NCBI RefSeq assembly: GCF_027580225.2
Contig: NC_073346.2
Location: 11,372,001-11,436,000 of the forward strand
Source of the DNA: Misgurnus anguillicaudatus
Lineage: Eukaryota; Chordata; Actinopteri; Cypriniformes; Cobitidae
Length of the DNA stretch: 64,000 nt
Reading direction: 5' to 3'
Shown here: positions 1 to 12,659 of the stretch, piece after piece
How positions within the stretch are numbered: position 1 is the stretch's first letter
Layout of the letters: each line of letters begins with the position of its first letter
Position numbers and translations under genes: made by a program
The notes under the pieces: generated by a model
What the model saw: only the letters and a program-made list of their open reading frames with translations
Databases searched by the model: none
Told to the model about the DNA's origin: nothing

Positions 1-558
1 TGTGACATCCACTTAAAATACTCCGTCATTCATAATCATACACATACATGTAATACATCATTCGAAACTGTGAAGTCTTTACCTTAATATGAGTGCCTTC
101 ATAGTAACAACAAAAATGTGTGCTTTTGGCAAATAAAGAAAATAAACAGGGAGTGCATTTCGACATCTCTGTCTCCTTGAACATTTTCTTCAAACACGTT
201 TCAAACATGAACTGATAACTCCGCCAATACTTGTCACACGAACATGATACATATGTCTAAAGAAAGCCTGAAATGTCTACTTTTACATGATGTAATTAAA
301 ATCTGAAGAACTCATTGTCTGTTTGTGTAATCGACATGTAAGTAAAGAGAGGTACAGTTTTTCTGGCTCGACCTCATTAGCGCTAATGTGATCCCACCTT
401 CCCTTGTGCGAGCCATTCATATGGAAATTACCTGATGCGGGCTATGCAAACAAGATCAACGCCCACAAACAATGCTTTAAGAACCAGCGAGTTTTGACAG
501 TTTCATCCACTTATCAACGCGCTGGGAAGATGACACGCTTTACAGGTGAGGAAGCTCT
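1..558. other. no supported gene
   Basis: AT-rich sequence with only short, unrecognisable open frames. An ATG at 530 opens a frame, but it is out of phase with the acidic exon that follows at 559. Nothing else is supported here. Confidence 0.4.
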
Positions 559-3358
559 ATGCTCCTGGACAGCGAGGAAGAGTTCACTGTTTCTTCAGAC
601 GAAGAGCCGGACTCCGACGATGAACGTTTGTATTTTGAAGAGCGACTTGATCCAGCTGAGGATATAATTTCTGAAGAGTAAGTTTTACCTACATTTGTTG
701 AAATGTTGTGTAACTTTTATATACTGTATACTGACTATTTGCAAGCAGATATTCATAATGACTTTATAGATTCGTCTCGTAATTGGCAACTTGTATTAAC
801 ATTAAAATGATAGTTCTTACATTAAACCGTATGCTGATTAGTGTAATGTGAATGTTATAAAGCAATATCACTACTATAACTATAGTGTCCATGCCGACTT
901 ATCAATAAGGTTTCTTTATTTGCTCGGGTGTAACATTGTGCTGTAAATGAGCCCGGAGATATGTCATGCGTTAAACAGTATGATGTAAATATTCAATATG
1001 TCATAAAACAGTATCACTATTTAGAATACATTTTGACTAGTGTTTATGCCTCAACAAGTCTTGTTTACGCGACTATCTGTTCGGGTGTAAATGTATCGAT
1101 GTAGTATCGATGTGCTGTAAATGTGTCCGGAGATATGTAATGTGTTAATGTTTAGCCATAAATATGTCCGGTTATGGCCCGTTAACAAAGATATACCGCA
1201 TCTAATTATCTTATCTCAACTATGCTTTACCGCCTTAGTATTGCTTTATAAGTTTGTTACTGTGGAGAATACATTATATTAATTATTAAAAACTTTTGTA
1301 GAAATGTGGCAGCATCACTCTCCTCTTCAGCGGGCATTTGCAGAAATGCGACGGACATTCATACAGGGTAAGTCACATTTGCGGGCTTTTCTGTTTTATT
1401 AGTAGACTTTTACTGATGTTTTGCGTAGTAATTTGGAAAATACAAGATGTATATATATAAACATATCTGTATTTTCCGAAAATACATGATACAAATAATG
1501 TTTTTAATTTTTCTTAGTAACGTGGCTTCATCTTCATTTACTCGCACGGGGGCATGCAGAAACGAACCCGAAATTCATAAAGTGTAAGTTACATTTACCG
1601 GCTTTTCTGTTCTCAATATTAGTATAACTGATGTGTTGCTTGATTTTTTTTAATGCGTAAAACTATGCATAAACATAGAACTTATGCATTCACAATATTT
1701 GTATTACTGACATGTTGCTTACATGATAACAGTAAATGTGCCCGGAGATTGTCATCATGCGCAAATATGCATGTATCTGTTCGGGTGTAAATGTTTCGAT
1801 GTAGCCTAGTATTGATGTGCTGTAAATGTGCCCGGAAATATGTCATGTGTTAATTTTTAACTATAAATGTCTCCGGTAATGGCCCGTTAACAAATACAGC
1901 GCATCTCTGTACTCAATTATCTTCTGCTTTACTGCCTGAGTTATATAACAGTATATATTTGACTGTGGATGGATTTATATATATATTTTTTAAGGTAAAA
2001 TGTAAGGCAAAATTTGTTAAATATTCCTCATAACATTTTAATGCCACGATCTACAGAACATCACACAAAAAACATTTTGAGAACTAAACCTAAAAAATAA
2101 CAAAGGTGATCCTGCCTTGCAAACCCCGGCTACAATTTAGTATTTTTATTTAATTCGGAGATTAAGCGCGTCAAAGCCATGACCAAAAAAAGACAAATGA
2201 CAAATAATTTGTGATTGTTACTGTAAATGATAAAAACTATAAGCTTTGTATACAATTCATTAAACGTTAATTTATAACAAGAAAAACACTGAAATTAATG
2301 ATTTTATAGACACTCCGCGTTATTGTTTAGCACAGAAATACCTGCTTGCTTGCTTTGACTTTGATCATCTCTGTATTCACTTTAGATACAGAAAGACCTT
2401 ATGATATTATTTATTTCAGGAATCTCTTTGCTATCATTTGAAAGTGAACACCGACCATAATAGATAACCACTCGGTTTTAAATACATTTTAAAACTTATG
2501 CCCGCCGAAAAACATCCGTTTTGTAATGTTTAGTTGGATGAAATTCTAGATATGAGACGCAGAGCACCTATAGCACGTTCGGCTAAATTGGATGCGCAAA
2601 CATGGCCAGAACGCAATAGCACAACATCGATAGAACGAAAAACAATCCAAATTGTACAGACTTAAATTATATCAGAATTTACGTTTATAATAAATACATT
2701 TTTTAAATAAAATAAGGTCAGAAGTAACAACGTGCAGAACAAATGTGCAAAATGCCTCAAGTGCACGGAAACAAAACACAAGCCAAATAGATAAATCAGA
2801 TAAACCAGAGTGATTTATAAATAAAATATAGAAATTAATAAAAAACTGAAAGTATTGCCAGAATTGCCAGCTTTGTCTTTTAAATGTAGAAACAAAGAGG
2901 CAATGGTTTATTAACATAGGAACCTCTTTTTGGACGTGTAGCCCTGTCTCAGGGATTGTTGGATTTCGCATTTTAAAAATATTTATTGAAAGCTGCTACA
3001 TCACATATTATTTGCAGCATTATAATAATATGCTGTATATTAATATATTGGGAGAAAGCTGTTATGTGTGAAATCAGATAATGTGTGCACCCATATACGG
3101 CCGAAATTGAATGATCCTCATTTCATAACACATCTGCAACGATTCGACTGTGAGATTGGTAGTCGAATCCGGCTTCTCCTATCGATGCATCGAATCTTCA
3201 ACTATTCGGGGTCACCCCTATTAATTATTTAAAAAAGTTCTCAATATTAGTTATACTGATGTGTTGCTTTGTACTTTGAAAATACATGATATTAATTAAG
3301 ATATGCTTTCAGGAATGTGTCTGCAACACCAACTTCGTCTGGTACTCGCACGTTTTGA
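559..3358 (+). CDS. candidate four-exon gene: acidic N-terminus plus repeated 66-nt exons
   Basis: I do not recognise this gene with certainty. A consistent spliced frame exists: exon 559-677 (ATG at 559), exon 1302-1367, exon 1518-1583 and exon 3313-3358 with a TGA stop. These total 297 nt, or 98 residues. Donors (GTAAGT, GTAAGT, GTAAGTT) and AG acceptors are in place, and every junction is phase 2. The first exon is strongly acidic (DSEEEFTVSSDEEPDSDDER), like the N-termini of piggyBac-derived transposases, but no catalytic domain follows. The next three exons are homologous and encode about 22 residues each around N-V-(A/S)...CRN...IH. The last is cut short by TGA after GTRTF. It may be the 5' part of a piggyBac-like element whose transposase exon was lost, or a small host gene. 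No transcript evidence is available. Confidence 0.35.
1078..1897. repeat. duplicated intron block (copies at about 1078-1197 and 1777-1897)
   Basis: Two stretches about 699 bp apart share an ordered series of motifs: TTCGGGTGTAAATG, ATCGATGTAG or similar, GTGCTGTAAATGTG, CCGG(A)GATATGT, and GGCCCGTTAACAAA. A weaker partial copy lies near 922-1000. These copies, together with the similar 66-nt exons, show that exon-plus-intron units were duplicated locally. Confidence 0.6.
1984..3312. other. AT-rich intron-like stretch without a supported gene
   Basis: This lies between the third and fourth candidate mini-exons. The segment at 3236-3312 resembles the introns after exons two and three (TCTCAATATTAGTTATACTG and TGATGTGTTGCTT), again pointing to unit duplication. 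I see no other gene or clear element. Confidence 0.35.
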
Positions 3359-3877
3359 ACAATGGCACGACAACATTTAACTCCATTCCCAAAGAGTTAC
3401 AGTGTGTGATGGTTTCAAATGTATACCTTATTTTTTATATTTGGAAGTATTTTTAGATGCACACCAAACTTTCACAGCTGACATTTAGAATCCTTTTCTT
3501 TTAATTAGAGCCATATTGTACTGGTCATATAGAATATTGTTACATGTATACATATTGTTACTTTATTATTTATAATTACAATGAAGCTTCTTTATTTATA
3601 ATTACAATAAAGCTTCTTAAATCTATTGTATTGTTCATGTTGTTAGCATTTTTGCAACCCTATAAGACTTTTATTTTACTAAAAAAGTCTTTTGTACTTT
3701 ATTTTAACCTATTTTTTTTTAAACTACAAGCAAAAGTTTTTCTCTTTAAGTCTCCCCACAGTCACAGTTCTTTTGTCCCAACATTCCTCACTGAGCCATT
3801 AGGGGGTTGGGTCTCCTCAGGTGTAAAACACATCAATATTCATGACCATTGACCCTCCCTTGCATATTGATGGAAAG

Positions 3878-5239
3878 ATGGCGCCGCTGTGTTTGGCTTG
3901 CCACTTGCTCCTCTGTTTTCTCATGTTTGTTTTTACTAACGTATCGTCGCTTATTGTTTATGATCGCCCCACGCTGCTGGAATTGCGTTTCACAACTAAT
4001 CGCATCTTAAATGTCCAGTCCTTTAAAACACCACCACCGCCACTGTTGACATCTATTCCACCTTTCCTGAGACGCACTGTCTGTTTGCTACCAGGCAGTA
4101 AGCGCCGCAAAAGACGCGGTCGGAGAGGCGGGTTACATGTCAGGCTGAGGACTCACCTGGATTTTCCATCGCCGGGATGTAAAGATCACTCAGGATTTGG
4201 CAATGCTGGAAGATCGCGGGAATGCTACCGGTGGCTCTGTCCGGTTAGCTCCAACAGTGACGTTCCATCTTGGTGTACCCGGCGCGTTAAAACATCCACC
4301 CGGGGTTGTGTTCAAGAAAACCTCCGTCCAATTCCTCGTGTGACATCGTCGCCTGTCAACTTAAATACGTTCCGTATGGCACTTTGTAACACCAGATCGC
4401 TTAATAACAAAACTTTTGTCCTTAATGATGTCATCTCCTCTCATAATCTGGATTTGTTTTTCCTCACTGAAACCTGGCTTCCCCCAGGTGACGTCAGTGC
4501 CTTTTCGGAACTCCTCCCCTCTGGTTACCATTACCTAAACACCCCGCGGCAAACGGGTAGGGGCGGGGGGATAGCCACTACACATAGACAGTCCCTGAAG
4601 TGCCGCCAGCTGTCCACTAGAGGGTACTCCAGCTTTGAGTTACAAGTATTTGTGCTCACTCTACCCTTTCCTATTTTATGTGCAGTAATCTATCGGCCGC
4701 CCAAATTAAATAAAGAGTTTTTAATTGAGTTCTCAGAGTTTTTGATTGAGTTTTTGGCAAAGTTTGACAATATTCTAATTTGTGGTGACTTTAACATTCA
4801 TGTTTGCTGCCCCTCTGATAAATTTGCTAATGATTTTAAGGCACTTTTAGACTCATTAGATCTGGCTCAGTCCATTTCCTGTCCCACTCATAGGTTAGGT
4901 CACACTCTAGACCTTATTATCTCTCGTGGGGTGGTTGTGTTAAATTATGAGGTCATGGATTTTCCCATCTCTGACCACTCTCTCATACGGTTTGACATTT
5001 GTGCTATTACTCCAACACCAACATCTACTGCCCATCATCGTCGTCGCATTATTACCTCATCTACAGTCGATGACTTTGTTGCTGCCATCTCTGTTTCTGA
5101 CCTCGCCTCTTTTGCTGAATTAGCATCGTCTCTGTGTCCTGACCTTTTACTCTCCTCCTTCCATACCATCTGTTCCCAGATCATGGATACTGTTGCGCCC
5201 TATAAGGTGAAGTCGACCGATGGACCCCTGGCTCAATGA
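3878..5239 (+). pseudogene. LINE endonuclease part of ORF2
   Basis: Open frame beginning MAPLCLACHLL. It carries apurinic-endonuclease-like motifs: the NTRSLNN start, the TETWL glutamate block, GDFNIH and the C-terminal SDHSLI histidine block. It ends in an out-of-frame GPLAQ stop. The natural continuation (PWLND, matching the start of the RT part) is in the next frame, so a one- or two-base indel near 5220 separates the domains. The N-terminal 130 residues are basic and unlike a standard ORF1 RNA-binding protein. Confidence 0.75.
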
Positions 5240-7157
5240 TACAACTCGGGCTCTGAGGCGCCAGTGTAGACGGGCTGAGCGAAAATGGAAGAAGGATAGG
5301 CTGCAGGTGTCATTGGAAATGTTTAGAGACAGTCTTGCCACCTATCAGAGTGCACTGAAGGAAGCTAAAGGACAGTACCTTTCTACTCTCATCAATAGCA
5401 ACAGTCACCGCCCTGGAATTTTGTTCAGCACTATTAATTCTGTCATAAATCCGGTGCCTGTCACTTTGAATGATGTCTCTGAACACACATGTAATGCATT
5501 TAAAGACTATTTCTTGAACAAGGTCTGGTCTGTCAGGCAAACCATTACACAAGTTCACACTGTTGCCATGTCTTCTCGTGCGGCGCAATGTGTGCTAGAG
5601 AACTTCGATCCTGTTACTCTTGTGGACCTCAAAAAAGCAGTCCAAGAGTTGAAGCCTACCACCTGCCTGCTAGACGCTGTTCCTGCTAAGATTTTGAAGG
5701 AGGCTGTTGACACCATAGGTCCCTTCCTTGTCTTCTTCATAAACAGCTGTTTCACTGTGGGAACTGTTCCCGCTGCACTCAAGCACGCTATTGTAAGACC
5801 GTTGCTTAAGAAGCCCAACCTTGATCCCTCCATACCATCCAACTTCCGTCCTATATCTAACCTTCCATTCCTCTCTAAAGTGATGGAGAAGCTCGTTTAT
5901 GCACAGCTTCAGTCTCACCTTCAACTGCACGGCATTGGTGATACATTTCAGTCTGGTTTTAGGTCTAGACATAGCACAGAATCAGCGTTACTGAGGGTCC
6001 AAAATGACATTCTTCGAGCCCTGGATACTAAGAGCTCTATGGTTTTGGTGTTATTGGACCTAACAGCTGCATTTGACACCGTGGATCATGCCATCCTCAT
6101 TTCTCGTCTCCAACATGTTGTTGGACTACAGGGAGTAGTGCTAGACTGGTTTTCATCATACCTATCTAACAGAACTTTTTCAGTAATGTTAAATGACTAT
6201 TCTTCCTCGGTTGCTCCTCTATCATCTGGTGTGCCTCAAGGATCTATTCTCGGTCCTATATTGTTCTCACTCTATATGCTGCCACTTGGTGAAGTCATCT
6301 CTAAGCACAACATTCAGTTTCATTTCTATGCAGACGACCTCCAGATTTATCTTCCTGTGACTCTGAGTGATTGTTCTGCACTGGACCCTCTCCATAATTG
6401 CATTCAGGATATCAAACAGTGGCTTTCCCAGAACTTCCTTCATCTGAATGAAGAAAAGACTGAGTACATCCTGTTTAGCCCGGATTCACCCAGTACCCTG
6501 CTTAATTTTGGTCCTCTAACACCTCAGTTTGCACCTTCCGTTCGTAACCTGGGTGTTATTTTTGACAATAATTTGCATTTTGATAAGCAGATTAGTGCAG
6601 TAGTGAAGGCAAGTTTTTACCAGCTAAGACTTCTCAGTAAGGTCAAATCATTCTTATCCCGAGCTGATCTTGAAAAGGCTATTCATGCCTTCATCAGCTC
6701 GAGGATAGACTACTGTAATGCTCTTTACACTGGACTTAATCAATCACTCCTCAATCGGCTTCAAATGGTGCAAAACGCGGCAGCACGTCTTCTCACGGAC
6801 ACTTCCAAACGTTCCCACATAACTCCTGTCCTCCGCTCACTTCACTGGCTTCCTGTGCGGTTTCGGGTGGAGTATAAGGTCTTGTTGTTTGTGTTCAAAG
6901 TCATCAATGATCTGGCACCAGCCTACCTTGCTGAACTAATAACAGTCTATCAACCATCCAGAACTCTTCGCTCCTCAGAACATACCTCTCTGATTATCCC
7001 TAAATTTAAATATAAAAAGTTTGGAGGCCGGTCATTTGCAGTCCAGGGACCACAGCTGTGGAACGCACTTCCAGCACATTTACGAAGCATCTCTGTGCTG
7101 AGTGTTTTTAAATCACAGCTGAAAACATATTTATTCTTACAAGCTTTTAACACGTAG
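5220..7157 (+). pseudogene. LINE reverse transcriptase part of ORF2
   Basis: A 645-codon open frame containing all RT blocks. The catalytic YADD is at 6327-6338, with an upstream LLDLTAAFDTVDH aspartate block and a GVPQGSILGP block. The frame is intact but lacks its own endonuclease in frame. It is classified as CR1/L2-like from the FADD/YADD context, the C-terminal LHWLPV and LWNALP motifs, and the repeated tail. Exact family assignment would need a repeat library. Confidence 0.85.
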
Positions 7158-7346
7158 CCTTTGTTTCTATTGCTATTTTATGTATAGTGTGTTGTTATAT
7201 TTTATTGTCTATCGTTGTTATAGTTTATTATCCATTGATGCATTTTATTATCTACTGTTGATGTTTTTACTGGAAAGCGCCTTGTGCTCCTTTTGGTTGT
7301 TGTAAGGCGCTCTATAAATAAAATTTGATTGATTGATTGATTGATA

Positions 7347-7742
7347 TTGCCTTTACACAGCAAAAAGTGTCTTACAAAAGTTAAATCAATGTATTTTTTC
7401 ACGTGAAAGAGTGGGTTAAATGGTTTTTACATCTTTTTGTAGCAAATTCTCTATTCTACAAGAGTAGATAACTTTTTTGCTTGTTAACAAATGTTTAGGA
7501 TGTGTTCCTTGGCCTTATTTCAGCAACTTTTTGTTTTCTTTTTTTACTAACCACGCATAAACATCATTTACTTAAAAATACAAACATGTACATACATTTA
7601 TCCTACATATTATTATAGCACAGTTTGTGCTGAATACAGTGTTATGTGATATTAGCCATTAATGTGTTTTAAAGCAACTGAAAAAAGACCAAATGTGAGA
7701 GCATCTCAGAACCTCTGACTGTGTCCAAAAAGGGTCCGACCC
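7347..7742. other. AT-rich spacer ending in a possible piggyBac-type terminus
   Basis: No gene is seen. At about 7722-7753 the sequence ends with GGGTCCGACCCCAGAGGG followed by TTAA. Read in reverse this is TTAA-CCCTCTGGGGTC, which resembles the ends of fish piggyBac-like elements with their TTAA target. A matching left end was not found in the window. Confidence 0.35.
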
Positions 7743-7747
7743 CAGAG

Positions 7748-8249
7748 GGTTAAGGACTACACTCACCTAAAGGATTATTAGGAAAAGCTGTTCAATTTTT
7801 CATTAATGCAATTATCTAATCAACCAAGTACATGGCAGTTTCTTTAATGCATTTAGGGGTGTGGTCCTGGTCAAGACAATCTCCTGAACTCCAAACTGAA
7901 TGTCGGAAAGGGAAAGAAAGGTGATTTAAGCAATTTTGAGCGTGGCATGGTTGTTTGTGCCAGACGGGCCGGTCTGAGTATTTCACAATCTGCTCAGTTA
8001 CTGGGATTTTAATGCACAACCATTTCTAGGGTTTACAAAGAATGGTGTGAAAAGGGAAAAACATTCAGCATGCAGCAGTCCTGTGATCGAAAATGTCTTG
8101 TTGATGGTAGAGGTCAGAGGAGAATGGACCGACTGATTCAAGCTGATAAAAGAGCAACTTTGACTGAAATAACCACTCGTTATAACCGAGGTATGCAGCA
8201 AAGCATTTGTGAAGCCACAACACGCACAACCTTGAGGCGGATGGGCTAA
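7748..8249 (+). mobile_element. Tc1/mariner-like transposon fragment, 5' part with truncated transposase
   Basis: The start (ACTCACCTAAAGGATTATTA) is typical of a common fish Tc1-like element. Downstream conceptual translation shows the paired DNA-binding helices (DFERGMVVCARRAGLSIS, then TISRVYKEW) and the linker region RRMDRLIQADKRATLTEI. An in-frame TAA replaces a residue near 8012. The element stops abruptly at about 8249 at the junction with a hAT-like terminus, so the catalytic DDE part is missing. Confidence 0.8.
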
Positions 8250-8252
8250 AAC

Positions 8253-9080
8253 CAGTGTTGGGAACGTTACTTTAAAAAAGTAATTAGTTATAGTTACTAA
8301 TTACTTCTCACAAATAGTAACTGAGTTAGTAACTGCGTTACATTATTATAAAAGTAATTGATTACCAGGAAAAGTAATTACTGCGTTACTTAAAAAAATT
8401 CTAATATTTCAAATAACTTGAATGCCCCTTACAAAATTAAATATGTTAAATGACTAAAATGGATACTAAAGAGAAATCACCAATTTTGTGGCAGCATGTG
8501 ACGATGTGAGGTGATTTATTAGATCAGAATAACTTGCCACAGACGTGGAGAGACTTTTTCTTCATGGGCATAAGTTGCACATTACACAAACATTCTTGCC
8601 TTTCACCTCAACAATGGAAAAGTAGTGCTTTATACTTTGTGTTTGCGACCGCTACCTTTAAGCTTGTTGTACTTGCCATCGCCCTGTCACCGGTGTTTTC
8701 GGAGTGATTGATGCGCGATGACCGGGCTGCATGTCAGTGCTTTGAGATGGGGCACAGCAGCAGCACCGCTGCTCGTTGAGTAGAGAAAACGACATTTTCA
8801 TGTCAGTCTACAAAAGTCTCCAACCACGCCAGAAAAGATAGCTAGATTTGTCCTATAAAGTCGCTAAAGTGATAGAAAGTTGCTAAATCTAGCGACAAAG
8901 TGACAAAGTTGCTCAGACTTTTTTACACTGCTCACTCGGACTGTGCGAGTGTGCGTGTCTGATGAACTCTGCCTCTGGTTGGCTAACGATGGAAATTAAG
9001 CCAATCATCATCAGCTATGCTGTTCTCCCACCCTCTCTAGCACACACACAAACCAATCGTCATCAGTTATGTTTCCAGTC
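8253..9080 (+). mobile_element. hAT-like element, left end present, right end missing
   Basis: It begins with CAGTGTTGGGAACGTTACTT followed by alternating TAATTA/GTAACT motifs, the well-known terminus of a non-autonomous fish hAT family. The interior (8460-9080) has no coding capacity I recognise. No inverted copy of the terminus is found before the gypsy relic begins near 9100, so the element is truncated or interrupted. Confidence 0.6.
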
Positions 9081-9099
9081 CAGGGAAACATAGGTGGTT

Positions 9100-12000
9100 G
9101 GTATCCGAGTATGCACTGAAATGGTGTATGACCAGTAGCTTGTTGATGAACTGAGTTCTCTGCAAACTTGGTCAAGGGAAGGAATTGGCTCCAGGAGTTC
9201 TAGTGGCTATGGTAGACGGTTTGGAGGAATCAGCTCACTTCCTGGATTTTGTCTGAGACCATTTGTCTGAGAGTGATAGCCAGATGAGAGACTTACGGTC
9301 ACATCTAGGAGTTTCATGAAAGATTTCTAGGCTCGATGAATAAATTAGGGAAACAATGTCTTTAGGAATACCGTAATATCTGAATACATGCTGGAAGCAT
9401 GTATTCTGCACTTTGCATAACAGTAGGTAAGACTTTGAGGGGAACTTGGAAAAACAATCAACAACAATGAATATGCAGGTGTTTCTTTAGGAAACTCGGA
9501 GGTCCGAAGGGAAATCCACTCCTAGATGTGACCAAAGACGGTGTGGTATAGGAAGTGGACAAAGTTTACCAAAGGGCAGATTATGTGGAATCTATGAGAT
9601 GGCACAATCCTTTGCATCCACTCATGAACCTTCTGATGTCCTGAGCCATGTTGGGCCACCAGAAGCTATGTTTAGGCAGTGAGAGGGTTTGATTAGCATG
9701 AGCCTTTTGAATGAGCGGTACATTGTGGTACATACTTGTGGTTGGGTGGAACATTTTGAGTCTCAGGAATAGTGTCTTTCCCGCTACAGTCAATGGGACA
9801 AAGGCATAAAATATCTGGAAGGATAGGTTCTGGAGTACTATTTTCCTGAGGTGAACAGTCTGGAAAGAGCATCAGCTTTACAGTTTTTGTTCTCAGGACA
9901 ATAAGTGATGGTGAATTAAAATCTTGTGAAAAAGAGAGCCTAGCATGCTTGTCGGGGTTTGAGTCTTTTAGCTTTACATAAGTATTGCAGATTTTTGTGT
10001 TCTGTAAGTGCCGTAAAGGGATGCATTGCACCTTCTAACCAATGTCTCCATTCTTCTAAGGCTAGTTTAATGGCAAGTAACTCACAGTTACCGATGTCAT
10101 AGTTCACCTTCACCGAGCTGAATTTATGGGAATAGAAGGCACATTGATGAAGCAACAGTGGATTTCCCTGCTGCTGCGATAAGATGGCTCCGACCACTGT
10201 TGGTGATGCATCCACTTCCACAACGAAGGGTTTGCTTGGATCTGGATGGACGAGAATGGGTGCTGAGTAGAAAGCAGTCTTCCACTCGTCACCACTTCAA
10301 ATTCTAATGAGGTTTTAAGTGCTTCGTATATCGAGTTTGGAGTAGATATTTGCACCTCTTAGCTGTTCCAAGGCTGCTGGAACAAGAGGAAGAGGAATAA
10401 CAGAATTAGGATGTTATCTTGTTGAGTCCCCAATAATTAAAACCGCCATCTTTCTTTGCTATGAAGAAGAAAGGAGATGCACCAGAAGGGCAGATGTATC
10501 CCTGACTGAGTGCTTCGCTGATGTATTTCTCAATGGCCTCCTGTTCGGGACGGTGAGTGGATATATTTTACTTTTAGGCACAGATTTACCCGGTAGGAGA
10601 TCAATCGCGCAGTCCCATGGCCGATGAGGTGGTAGTTGGGAGGCTCTATTGGGACAAAACACATCCTAAAGGAGTACTCTTCAAGAATGGTGACTGGAAC
10701 ATCTACCTTCAGGCTTTCGATGGAGGTGGAACATACTGGTATGGGTGGAGAATGATGATGACGATGAAGAAGTAATTGTGGAAAACAGGACTGGAAACAG
10801 TGATCACTCCATCATCTCACCTCACCGGTATCCCAAGAGAGCTCCGGATGATGTAATATCAACCATGGTCACCCTGGTATGACATCCGCTATTGAATTCT
10901 CCAGAACCAGAAATTTGATGGTTTCCCGGTGAAGTACAACCACTGTCAGACTGATATCACAAATTAGGAAGTTGATGGATTGATTGAGAGGTTTGCCAGT
11001 TACAGACTGGACTTTGAGTCTCTGGGGGATCTGTTCCTTCTGTATTTGGATTTTGGAGCAAAGTTGCAAGAAGATGAAGTTGCCAGCTGAGCCATAGTCG
11101 AGCAGGGCTGTAACTGTAACAGAAGAATCCTACAGATACATCTTAAAGGAATAGTATGTAGGATTGTGGCCAAAACTGGTATTGCAATCACAAAACTTGT
11201 GGCTAAAACTGGTACTGCAATCACAGAGCTAGTGGCCAATACACAAAATGACAACATAAACATCAGTTGAGGGCTGCAACTCCACTTTTTAAATGACAAT
11301 ATTCTGGCCAGACCACTGTTGTCAGTGATATAAGTATTTGACATGAAAATGATTTCTTAATGTCTAGTGACATATCAGGGCCATTTTATGATTAATTGAT
11401 ATACATTTATTACATACTGTTCCTTTAACTTTTGTAGTTAATGGAGCATAAATATGAGTTTTGGTTTGAACCATACTCACAAAAACTCGTGGAGGATTAA
11501 TGGGACACTCTGCTATAGCGTGCCGGGTGGTATCCAGAAGCATGGCCTCTGGTTCTGGAGAGAAAGTTTCTGCCTGGCGGAGGATAGGTGATGTGAGGGG
11601 TCCTTTAACATCATCATAACAGGATTGCATATGGTTTTCAGTTCAGTTTGGATGAATCTTTCTAAGCCATGGTGTCATCGTAGGCTGATAGTTGCAACCT
11701 TAAAGTGGGTTACGGCCATTGCGTTAGTTGGTTCGTTCCAACTACTAGCGGTCCCCCTAGCGAGCAAAACTTCAGTTAATACTCTGCTGCAGACAACTTT
11801 CACAGTTTAAGATTATACCAAATACCTCTTGAAAATGTTCCATGAATTTCGAGATGTTTTGAAGGAACAACCCGTTTTGCTGCCAGATGGATTCAGCCCA
11901 CCGCAATGCCTTTCTGGTAAGAAGCGGTATGATGAAAGCTATCTTTCCTCGATCTGTGGGAAAATGGTTAGGTTGCATTTCAAAATGAACATTGTGAGAG

Positions 12001-12240
12001 AAAACCTTTACAATCATCCACCAGACAAGAATAAGGTGCCGGGTTAGCCATGGAAGCTGCGACGACGGTAGCCTGGGACGGTGCTGTGACTAGTGTTGTA
12101 GGAGTGTGGAGAAGTGCTTGATGAAGTGTATCAACCATTTTCTGAAAGGGATCGGCGGGTGTTGTGTTCATGATTTCTGTTTGGTCTGGTCTTCTTTTAT
12201 GGTATACAGTATATAAGGCAGATGACACAGGACTAAAAAC
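9100..12240 (-). mobile_element. Ty3/gypsy retrotransposon relic, heavily decayed
   Basis: On the minus strand the order from 12240 downwards is that of a gypsy element. Gag remnants lie at 12228-11560 (HFEMQPNHFPTDRGK, ALRWAESIWQQNG). A retropepsin remnant is near 11120-10870 (ALLDYGSAGNFI, where the usual D-S/T-G is altered). RT remnants are at 10700-10270, the RNase H region at 10240-9940 ([34 protein letters not shown]), and the integrase zinc-binding region at 9793-9590 (FWWPNMAQDIRRF). Frames are broken many times and no LTRs were found. The motifs resemble the sushi-ichi/chromovirus-like elements of fish. A MITE has inserted at 11143-11428. Confidence 0.85.
11143..11428. mobile_element. 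MITE inserted in the gypsy relic
   Basis: Inverted termini: TTAAAGGAATAGTATGTA at the left and its near reverse complement (TACATACTGTTCCTTTAA) ending at 11428. Between them lies non-coding sequence with an internal near-repeat (GGCCAAAACTGGTATTGCAA / GGCTAAAACTGGTACTGCAA). It separates the protease remnant from the gag remnant of the gypsy element, so it arrived later. Confidence 0.7.
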
Positions 12241-12280
12241 AGATAGTTCTTATATTATCATGAACATACTGTAAAACACA

Positions 12281-12336
12281 GGCAGATGGTAATGGATGAT
12301 GATAGAATGATGATATGAATAATGATGATGATGATG
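12281..12336. repeat. imperfect GAT/ATG microsatellite
   Basis: Short degenerate run of GATGAT and AATGATGATG motifs. The stretch from here to about 12640 holds a 72-codon minus-strand open frame (12356-12574) that I do not recognise and do not call as a gene. Confidence 0.5.
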
Positions 12337-12659
12337 GGTAACTCCACACATACACTTATTGACAGTCACAGTAACAAACAACTTCCCCCGAACACCAGTG
12401 ATTTTCCCCCTCCCAGAATGTTTTAGATGTCTCTGTATAGACGGTTTCATCGTACCCACATGCGGTGATGCGATACACGTCTAGTCCGAACTTTAATTCC
12501 GGTTTCAGTTTTTTAAAGGTATGACTAGTTGCTAAACTGAACTCTTGAACAAATACCTTGTCGGAAAAAAACAAATGTTATAATTTTTAAAAGTACTTTG
12601 TTGTTATTTATTCTTAGCAGACTTTACCTGATGTTACGTGAGGACCACGAAAGCCGCTT

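Larger units (their letters stand above)
3842..7346 (+). mobile_element. L2-like (CR1/L2 group) non-LTR retrotransposon, near full length but frameshifted
   Basis: A LINE copying itself by target-primed reverse transcription. A likely ATG is at 3878. An APE-type endonuclease domain occupies roughly 4377-5200 (LCNTRSLNNKT, FFLTETWL, CGDFNIH, SDHSLI). A reverse transcriptase follows at 5220-7157 (PSNFRPISNLP, LLDLTAAFDTVDH, GVPQGSILGP, FYADDLQIYLP at about 6320-6353). The RT is followed by the usual C-terminal region (NGL/LHWLPV, WNALPAHLR). The 3' tail carries a hairpin of the AAGCGCCTTG/AAGGCGCTCTATAAATAAA type and ends in (TTGA)n repeats near 7327-7346, as L2-like fish LINEs do. The endonuclease and RT sit in different frames with the switch at about 5215-5225, so this copy is broken. 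Confidence 0.9.

Noticed and set aside
10000..12240. Domesticated gag/pol gene
   Set aside because: Frames are broken many times, with altered protease active-site residues and a MITE insertion. No long open frame is maintained.
12356..12574. Small gene (72 codons, minus strand)
   Set aside because: No recognisable domain, transposon debris on both sides, and no splice or promoter support.
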